A DNA stretch of 64,000 nucleotides. It comes from Ulota crispa. Lineage: Eukaryota > Streptophyta > Bryopsida > Orthotrichales > Orthotrichaceae. The notes beneath the pieces were generated by a model. That model saw nothing but the letters and a program-made list of their open reading frames with translations, did not search any database and was not told where the DNA came from. Both the position numbers and the translations under genes were made by a program. Below are positions 55,906-64,000 of the stretch, piece by piece (position 1 is the first letter of the stretch; every line of letters starts with the position of its first letter). The stretch lies in assembly GCA_963920765.1 (NCBI GenBank), contig OY987244.1:1552501-1616500 (forward strand), written 5' to 3'.

Positions 55906-57964
55906 AGCTTTGAATTAATTCATGTTGAGATGGACAGAATAAAAAATTGCAAAAATGAAGATATTATCTCAACTTCTCAGGACTTCTTAAAATGTGAATA
56001 CCCTAATATCAATTTTGAGTTTTTTGCACGCTTAGCAGTGTTTTCACCCACTTGAGGTAACTGTGAAAATCACTTTTGAGGATCAGTGGGCCTGAATGTT
56101 TGGATTGTCGATGCTTTGAATGTTATACATTTTAGTGAAGTAGTTATCAGCAGAGTTGTAGAACATGCCTGTGGCTGAAATCTTGCAGGAATAAGCTTTG
56201 AGTGTTTTTCATATGCTGTGTCCTATATTTCTGCACTTGTGCGTGTTACAATGGTAAATGGTATTGTGCAAGACACCATAAACCAACAGATATTTGGCCA
56301 AAAATGTCACACAGTCGCATTTGGAGAACAATAACTCCAATCTGGTTTGTAAATTTTATCTTCAGACCTTGCTTTAGTTACAAAGAGTTCCAACTTATTG
56401 AAAGGTGCTATGAACAAGTCATATGCTTGTGAGGTCTTTGTTGCGTTATGCTGTGCACCATAGCAAGGTTGTGGGTTAGGGAAGGCTTGAAAATTAATAA
56501 TTTGGTTTCATCTTTGGACTGCAGGCCTGCAGCTACTGGTTGTACTGCATATCTTTCAGTTTTTTTGGTGTAACTGCAAGATTCTTGGTAGGTTTATATT
56601 GGCTGAATTGCTCATTTGCTTTGTAAACAGCTGTAAGTTTAACTCATGAAGAATTGGAGACCCGCTGTGGATTCAGCTGGGCTGCATGAGACTCAGCGGC
56701 TGCTGTCTGTACGTACAAATCTATTACAAATCTATCAGTGAGGCTGACGTTGCATGTTAGGTCAGTTGTCACAAACTTAATTCTCCATCATTGTTGTTTT
56801 GTATAATCAGATTAGGAAACGTGCACTAGTTTTCCTCCTTATGCAACTTGCCATTGATTGAGTTCTGGAAGCTTTCCTACTAAAATTTGAAGTTCTAAGA
56901 TATATTTGTAGTGTTTTTAATAATTCTTTTACAATTTCACAATCATCGTGTTTTGAAACAGAGATAAAAGTAAAGAACCTGAAAACTCCAAAGTTGTTTA
57001 TTGATGAATAATGTCATTCAAGGATTGAGAATTTGCTGTTGCAGTACTGATTTACACAGTGTAGTCAGTAGTGTATATATTTTTAGGAGATAACATCTCA
57101 TAAGATATTTCGATTATTATGTCCCACACCATCTAGGCTAGCTTGAAATAGTTTAAGAAACAAGTGAATTTGTAAGGTGCACTACCAAAGTAGTTCACTA
57201 TCATTTATATTAATTTAATATGTTGTGAGTTGTAGTATTTAGATGCTATTTCAAATAGTGTGTCTAAAGTGGCCAAAATTTTAAGAAGATTTTGCTAACA
57301 CGTAACCTAATTAGAGGGTGTGAGAAATATTCCTCATTAAGACCTATGTCACCATATTGTTACTTGAAGGGTGACAAAAGGTTATGGCCAAAAGTGGAAA
57401 TACAACTCCAAAAATGAATGCAAGAAGACATATTGAGTTTTTATATTAATTAGATATCACTCAAACTAGTGTGAAAAAATCTTGCACTATTTAAACTCTT
57501 GTACTAATTGAAATTACATTTTGTTTTGATGTAATTTTAAAACAATATTAAAAATTTCAATTCATGCATAGAATTGCACTTAATTATCACAATTTTGTGT
57601 GTTAATGCTTTTTTACAAGGACCTTTAAAATTTAATAAAATCAACAATAATTATTGACGTAAAATAAAAAAATGCCAATTAAATGATGGGAGTTCCACCT
57701 TTTTAGGTTTGTGATTTTTCTAAGAGAACATGCATATATTCTTAAAGCGTCTCAAGCATTCCCCTTTTAGGGTTTGACTCACTTCAAGAATGGACAATAA
57801 GTATTCCAAAACCCTCAAAATGCTCTCATGTCACCCCATCATACATTCATACTGTGTCAAGTAATGTCCCCTCAAAACATTATTCATCCTAAGTTTAATG
57901 AATTGTATTCTATATTCCATTATTCCCCTTCATGAATGGTCAACAAAATATTTATGGGACATGT
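55906..57964. other. No gene recognised
   Basis: AT-rich DNA, moderately low in obvious repeats. A + frame at 56202-56432 (Cys-rich start FFICCVLYFCTCACYNGKWYC) has no splice or domain support. CACTTGAGGTAACTGTGAAAATCAC near 56049 resembles a block near 62098, so a shared repeat may be present. Confidence 0.4.
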
Positions 57965-58373
57965 TTAACCCTTAAGCACTAGGTGGGTAATCAAGGCATG
58001 CCTTGCTTGTAGCTTCTACAATGTTTCTAACTGTGTCCGCTTGTAGTATTGTTTCTAAAAGTTGCAAAAGTTAATAATGCATGATGATCTCATGAAAATT
58101 GCATTAAGGGCTCTTTCAAGTTTCAGCCTCTTTGGGACCGGGACCTAACACAGTAACATTGTGATTATGAATTATCTCACAATTGGAGTTACCAAAGTCA
58201 TGAGTGCATTTGGTGAGGTTTTTTTTTGCCATCTACAATGGAGTATGGACTGTGTCACTGTGTGTTTATGATAACTTTTGAAAAAAAATCAGACGAAAAA
58301 CGACTTTTGCATGTCGTACATAATGTTTTTTCAGACTGGAAGACAAACGTCCTCCTAGGCGTTTAGGGTTTAA
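57965..58373. mobile_element. TTAA-family element, 409 bp
   Basis: The left end is TTAACCCTTAAGCACTAGGT and the right end on the other strand TTAAACCCTAAACGCCTAGG. TTAA lies at both ends and CTAGG is shared near position 16 of each. It lies about 350 bp upstream of the exon at 58726. Confidence 0.6.
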
Positions 58374-58725
58374 ATAGCAAGGGCCACATTTGAAATGCAA
58401 GAATGAAAAATGAGAATTTTGAGAGCCCTAAGAAAAGAATTCTTTTTTAAGTGTCAAGTTTGGAGTGCAACGCTGGAGATGCTCTTATGTGGTATGCTCT
58501 TATGTGATATGCTTCTTTGTGATATGCCATGCGAGGTCATAGAAGTCATGCCGTCATGGAACAGGAAACCCTACAGACAACCAGCTTGTGCATGAGCGCA
58601 GGTTTCTACAAGAGGGACGACGAGAGCGCTTCTGAGCTTGCATAAGATTATTGCGATTCTTGAGATCTAGGATCGAGGGTGCGGCCTCTAAACATCCTTC
58701 GCGGCTCGAGTTCTCGATCAGAATC

Positions 58726-61700
58726 ATGGCGCGACAAGGGCAAGGGGATGAGAACGGGAATGGGAATCATGGTCCGCCGTGGTTCTGGGACTTCGTCTTC
58801 GCGCTCCTTTATTCTTTGCTGCGCTCAGCGGAACAGGGGCAACGCTTGGTGGAAGACAGGCAACGGAGTAGAAAGCCTGGCACGCTCCTCGTACCAACCC
58901 CGCAAGTGGCGCAACCGTGCTCAAGGTAATTTGACTTCATAATCCATGAGTGTCTATTACTAACGCGACACAGGTCAGTGCACTATTGATCTCGAATGTG
59001 GCCTTTCAATTCTTGTGATAACTTAATCATGGGTTTGCTGTGTATGGTCGGTGCTCATGAGGTGCCGACATGGTTTTTGGATTTATTGGGAGTATAACAG
59101 TTCTGCGAGAGCCTGCCGGACACTAAGGTAGGAGGTTCACAAAACGATCATCTAAGGGCTGACACTGAATTTTGGGAGGTGAACTTCTCAGCAAATTTTC
59201 CTTCAAAGACAAGAGGAATTGGCATCTGACCCCAAGTTGTTTCATATTTTTTAGAACTTTGTGGAATTAGTTATGAAATTTTGAAGTTGACATGACATAG
59301 GGTTCTAAAATGGATCACCTCTTCAAGTGTACATTGTCTGTATATTGTTGAAGCCTTTGCAAAACACGTTCAACAATAGTACATTTAGAGCCTGAGCCGA
59401 ATTAGAGCCTCTTAGGCATCTACCGTAGGCGAAGCGCTTGCATCTACTCGATCACCAAACTGTTGACATCGATCTAACTTACTTCGAAGACTGGAATTGG
59501 CGCTCTCATTCTTCACAGTTGAACAGTTGAAAACTGCAAGTTTGAATGTAGTTCGGGAAGACTTTGAACACTGAAAACCTAAACTCGAGGAAGGGTCATT
59601 ATAATGCACATGCAGCAGAATCTGATCTAGAAATATGTATCATCTGAGAGGTTGCTGGATGTACAGCAGCTGAAGTAAGGTGGATTCAGGGTCCCGGAAA
59701 TATTTGAGATTTTTCGGCAGATTTCCTTCAATTCCTGTATTGAACCGGTTTATCAAGGAGCTCTTTCGGTTATTTTCTCTATTTCATACTACAAGTAGAA
59801 AAAAATTTAAATTTTAACCGGTTTTAGCCGAAGTTTGGAAGTTGCAAACGATTTTTTTTCATTTCAACCGGCTAACATTGAACTAGCGGTCGGTTCTTCC
59901 CGGACCTTGGGTGGATTCATATTGAAGTCAAAGTTCTCAGTTTAAACAAATTTAGCGAAACTTCCATCCAAAACATAATCTTGCAATTTGACAATTCTGA
60001 AGACTTGAGTGTTAAAGTCGAGCATATTTGGTACATTAGTTCTTTCAATTAGGGCAAGAGTTTGATAGTGCACGACTTCAAGACTATTTCACAATGAATT
60101 AGGTCTAGTTACTGTGATTTGAGAAGGCATGGTAGAGTTAAGTAGACCAATGAATAAATCTCCCCTCCTCATTCTATAGATAGGGTTTTGGACTTTTGGT
60201 TATTGTTGTCATTGTCTTTTAGGTAGCTCCTAGATGGCGCAGTTTTTTTAGCACCCTATCTTTCATGTAAGGGAAAATAACAAAAATAGCCTTGACAATT
60301 GAAAAACATCAAAAATAGGCCTCATCATATATCAAAATATCAAAATTCAAAAGTAGGCCTTGCAAGTTGCAACTACAGTGACCAAAATTTTGTGCATGTT
60401 TATTTATGGGAAATTGGGAACTGATATATGTTCACAAGGCATGGGGGGGGAAATTTTAGATATAAAGTTATAAACCATCAAAAAGCTGAATTTGGAAAAC
60501 TTGAATTCAAAATTGGATTTAGAGATCCAGATATAGCCTAAAATTTCAATGGAGGTTACCATTGAACAATGCCCATTGGAAAATTTAGCTTTTTCTTACA
60601 AACAATGGTAAAAGTAATAATTTGCCATCTAGCTAAGCTTTGCCACTAGGCATTGTTCAATTGTAACCTCCATTATGGATTTGTGGTTCTAGATTGAATG
60701 TAGATCTCCAAATTCAAATTTGAATTCAAAGGTTTCAAATTCAAATTTTTCATGAGTTATATCCAAAATTTACCCCCTCCCTCGTATCACGTATGCATAT
60801 GTCAATTTCCATAAATAAACATGCACAAAATTTTGGTCACCTTAGTTGCAAGGCCTACTTTTAATATATAATGAGGCCTATTTTGACATTTTTAATTGTC
60901 AAGGTTATTTTTGAAATATGACCAATTGTCAAGGTTATTTTTGATATATTTCCCTTCATGTAATCCCTAGTTGAGGTGTGTATTTAAAAAGCCTCTTTAA
61001 AATTTTTGGGAAAATTTTGAGAGTTTGATTGTCAAATAAGTTGGTTCAAAAAGCTTATCAAAATTACTATGGTTAGTTGGTTACAAATTACAATTCACCT
61101 AAATTATTGTAAAACTAGTAAATTGCCTCTTTACTTAGAGAAAAGCTTGTTTAATTGAATATTAGGTAAAGAAATAACTTGCACAAATAAATAGAAATTG
61201 TAGATCCTAACCTTGAGTAGTCATGTCTATAGTTAAGGACTTAACTCCTAAATGCTTGAGGCACCAAATTTTGGTGACGGCAATATTCTAAAGTTCAATA
61301 ATTCTAAGTTCCTAACTAAGTTGCTATTTTTAGTATTTTATATTTTGGATTTATTCTATGTGAAGTTTGATTTTACAAACAACAATTTGATTTTGAAAAT
61401 GATTAATCATGATTTTTCTATTCAAACTTTTGTGCAAGGGTCTTGACTTTTCTAGTGTTGAGAGCTCTTGGAAATGAGCCTCAAATACACTAGATCTTGG
61501 GGAAAATTTTATACTAAAAAATCATTTGAAAATTTTGTAGAAGAGATTTTGAAAAGCTATAAAGTGATTGGGGTTATGTATGTTATTTCCTTCATTCTTA
61601 TATTTTTTTGGTGACCATATTTTTAAATCCAACATGTGAAAAGAGGATTCCAAAGGCTTCAAGTGAATTTTGTAGTTTTATCACCCTCATGATCAAACAT

Positions 61701-63300
61701 TATAATCTTTCAATCCATTAGTGGTATTGTTGTATTTTATTTTCCTATGTGATCTCTAATATATCCATTTTGAATTTGTACGGTTACAATTTTAAAGAAC
61801 CTGATGTAGCTTATTAAAATGTTACCATTTTGTTCAGTTTGAAGCAAATTCCTAGAAGCTCAAAAAAGCCTCAGGCATTTAGGGGTTAAGGTCAACGACT
61901 ATTAGCAAATAACTGCTTTAAACCCATAACTTGCCGAGTTGCCGTTAGAGTAGTTCAACTATAATGCTTTATATAAATTAATGTACACACTTTATTAAAA
62001 CGCGGCTTACAACTGACAAATTCATTTACTTCCTAAATTTATGCTAGCCAGTATTACCAGGGGGCAGTAATTGAAATTACCTCTTTACTATTTATAACTA
62101 CTTGAGGTAGTTTTGAAAATCACAATTGGCGGCCACGGATCATAACTTCATAATAGTTTCAAAAAGTAGTATTTTGAAATAAAGTGCTACTGCTAAGTTA
62201 CACATGCTGACACGGAAAAAAATCTGCCAAGTGTCAGTTATTGGGACGAGTATCATATCTGTTTTGATTGCCCTTCAGGCTTAGTCGTAAGTTTACTTTA
62301 CTCAGTACCACCACATTTGATTAATGAGGATCAGCATGTGTCACGTGGCTAAAATGCTGGATAGAAAAGAGAGTTTTAACTTTTAACCCATGACCTGTCT
62401 GTGTAAACAAAGCCACCTAAGCTTATCTGTCCGATCAATGCTACTTCTTTGCCCAGCCAAAGCCAAGTACGGTACGGAGTAGTACTTAACTTACGATAAG
62501 CTTAATATGTCCTGAACTCCTGATATGTCTTTACCATTATGCTTTGCTTTCAACTTTACAAAGCTAATCCCAGCTTAGGAAAGTGACTAATGAAGCCAAC
62601 ACAAGAACTTTACCCAAATGTAAATAGCTGATAACCAATGTTGGATGTTGGCTTGAAGGACAAAAGAAGATGCACCACTTCCATTGAATGAAAATACAGA
62701 TGGTGACGGTAATTGGGATGATATCGACATTTCCTTGGCAATGGGGACTAATTTTGATGATTTGGTGATCCCCGTGAATATCGACCCTAAAGGAGAGTTC
62801 AACTTTCCACCACTAGGTTTGTTCCTTCTCTCCTTCACGCTTGGCTGTTGGCACACTAAGATGCTTAGATTGTCAATCAACATGATCTGAGTGAGAAGTT
62901 TTATTTAATCAACATGGTGTCACAAAGCCATGATCAGTGTTCAAGGTATTCCTGTAAGTGTCTCTTTGGCTATGTAAGAGAAGATCATAACTAACAGTCT
63001 TTTTCCTCAATATGACCTCCACCTCATCGATCATCCACAAAGTGAAACAAAATACTCTTGAAGGACTCAAATGGCTTAACATAATGTCTGAGATTTGCCC
63101 AAATGTTGCTCAAGTTTCTAGTTGTCCAACTGAAACCAAAGTCTTCGTAACTCAAAAGTCTATCACTGGTGTAGATCCATTTCCAGAAGGCAGAAGGTCG
63201 TCCTGTTCATGGAGAAGCAGCAGTGATAGCACACTGCCATACACGCAAACGTCTAAGCACGAAAATTTTATATTTTCAGAAAGAATTGGAGCAGTGTTAA
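58726..63300 (+). CDS. Candidate three-exon gene, 154 aa, with a 3.7-kb intron
   Basis: Exons 58726-58925, 62659-62816 and 63194-63300 join in phase (2, then 1) with GT-AG introns (donors GTAATT, GTTTGT; acceptors CTTGAAG, AGGCAG). Exon 1 starts in a GC-rich island with a good ATG context: MARQGQGDENGNGNHG, then a hydrophobic segment PPWFWDFVFALLYSLL, then basic EDRQRSRKPG. Exon 2 is acidic (KEDAPLPLNENTDGDGNWDD, MGTNFDDLVIPVNIDPKG). Exon 3 reads GRPVHGEAAVIAHCHTRKRL, STKILYFQKELEQC, stop; RxLSxKxxF recalls the first strands of aminoacyl-tRNA-synthetase-type OB folds, a weak hint only. Intron 1 holds the Mutator-like MITE at 60271 and the TTAA element at 61241. The acceptor of exon 2 is weak, so exon 1 may belong to another transcript. 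Confidence 0.4.
60271..60954. mobile_element. Mutator-like MITE, 684 bp, perfect 9-bp TSD
   Basis: It starts GGGAAAATAACAAAAATAGC and ends (other strand) GGGAAATATATCAAAAATAAC; CCTTGACAATTG is shared just inside. The flanks are an exact 9-bp direct repeat TTCATGTAA (60262-60270 and 60955-60963), as for Mutator-like elements. The interior is a second, nested foldback (60414-60822) of the family also found inside the CACTA elements. It sits in intron 1 of the candidate gene 58726-63300. Confidence 0.85.
60414..60822. repeat. Nested foldback block inside the Mutator-like MITE
   Basis: GAAATTGGGAACTGATATATG ... CAATGCCCATTGG pairs with CCACTAGGCATTGTTCAATTG ... CATATGTCAATTTCC. The arm wording (AAAAAGCTGAATTTG, CTTGAATTCAAAATTGGAT, TTAGAGATCC) matches the foldback at 18707-19114. 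Confidence 0.65.
61241..61889. mobile_element. TTAA-family element, 649 bp, in an intron
   Basis: The left end is TTAACTCCTAAATGCTTGAG and the right end on the other strand TTAACCCCTAAATGCCTGAG: 18 of 20 bases match. No coding capacity. It lies in intron 1 of the candidate gene 58726-63300. Confidence 0.8.
61890..62658. other. Rest of intron 1; no further element assigned
   Basis: Slightly GC-richer near 62270-62500. ACTACTTGAGGTAGTTTTGAAAATCAC at 62098 resembles sequence near 56049. No separate gene is seen. Confidence 0.35.
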
Positions 63301-63642
63301 GTCATCTCATTCATGTCAATTGCCAAGGTGCTAGATTTCAATCAGATCTACCTTGCATGAACACCCATCCGGCCAAAAAGGGCCGACACTGTAATATTCA
63401 AGCACACAAACTCTTAGAACTAGAATTGGCTTGCAATCCTGTATAGCCCTACCTTCTGAGTTTACAGTATCGTACTTAGAAACTGCCATTTCTTATAAAT
63501 TACGTCTAAACAATGTACAAATATAACCATGATGATGATGACAGTCTCGAACGACAGTTCATTAAAAATTAAAGTATAAATTGTTCGCTGTTGTAATACA
63601 CGGCAGTCATTCAAGGTACTGACAAAACCTGTTACTGTGACA

Positions 63643-63880
63643 ATGAATGCAGCCGATCAACATCCAGAAATACAAGCTCCCTTGCAAGACATCGACATCG
63701 ATCCAGTTGATCCAGCGGAAGCTGATTTGGCTATTTTGCTAGTGCAGGGTGAGGTAGTCGGCCTTCTTCAGCAGATTCAAAGGGATGAGGCAAACATAGT
63801 CACACGCCTGCAAATGCTTCCGCCCATCGCTGAAGAGGCTTTGGTTCCTCTGGATTTGGTGGCCGACGTAGCAGTTGGAG
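63643..63880 (+). CDS. Candidate first exon of a gene running off the window
   Basis: ATG at 63643 opens MNAADQHPEIQAPLQDIDID, then PAEADLAILLVQGEVVGLL, QRDEANIVTRLQMLP and LVPLDLVADVAVGG, ending at GTTGGAG|GTAAGC, a strong donor in phase 1. It is acidic and leucine-rich, probably helical from about residue 28 to 60. Base composition is GC-richer than the surroundings, as in the other exons. The family is not recognised and later exons lie beyond base 64000. It could also belong to the gene ending at 63300 if that stop is skipped. Confidence 0.5.
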
Positions 63881-64000
63881 GTAAGCCCATTTTCAGCCAG
63901 TTTTGACTAAAGTTCAGGCTTCTTTGTCATCTTTTTTAGAATCGTCGACAGGTCTTTAACTACAAGAAGTGCATGAAATACTCCACTCATCCTGTTCGTT

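Overview
The window looks like a piece of a large, repeat-rich, AT-rich eukaryotic nuclear genome, most likely from the green-plant lineage. The reasons are spliceosomal GT-AG introns of several hundred bases to several kilobases, small exons in slightly GC-richer islands, and plant-style DNA transposons: a two-gene PIF/Harbinger element with a Myb/SANT partner protein, CACTA elements, and Mutator- and hAT-like MITEs. A charophyte alga or early-diverging land plant would fit, but I cannot name the species. There is no bacterial operon structure, CRISPR array or rRNA gene, and I recognised no LTR retrotransposon.

Layout. 1-13.4 kb is a patchwork of non-autonomous DNA elements: GGGAAAATTT-type MITEs, TTAA-bounded elements, a hAT-like foldback element with an expanded 21-bp minisatellite, and a TTA-flanked Harbinger MITE. 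15.6-27.4 kb is a nest of elements. A decayed Harbinger element (Myb/SANT gene on +, transposase on -) carries one ~3.07-kb CACTA element between its genes (TSD TTG) and abuts a second, inverted CACTA copy that truncates the transposase. A 200-N gap lies inside and is flanked by ~2.46 kb of essentially identical sequence, almost certainly an unmerged contig overlap, so the real locus is about 2.66 kb shorter. 28.6-29.7 kb is CCATCCC-type low-complexity DNA. 29.8-33 kb and 41-45.5 kb are again repeats.

Genes. The best-supported gene is on + at 34.7-39.0 kb: five phase-consistent exons, about 491 aa, family not recognised. It is followed by a 295-codon frame at 40.06-40.95 kb with a PARP6/PARP8-like cysteine cluster. 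Weaker spliced candidates are a - strand gene at 45.9-48.3 kb, a two-exon 85-aa - strand gene at 52.2-52.5 kb, a first exon at 53.2 kb, a Fic-like frame at 55.6-55.9 kb (-), a three-exon + gene at 58.7-63.3 kb whose 3.7-kb intron holds a Mutator-like MITE and a TTAA element, and a first exon at 63.64-63.88 kb running off the window.

The most distinctive signal is a dispersed family of at least ten elements that start TTAACCCYTAAA and end with its complement. This is a piggyBac-like TTAA signature and it recurs in intergenic DNA and in introns. The genes share no obvious pathway; the landscape is dominated by cut-and-paste DNA elements that insert into introns and into each other.
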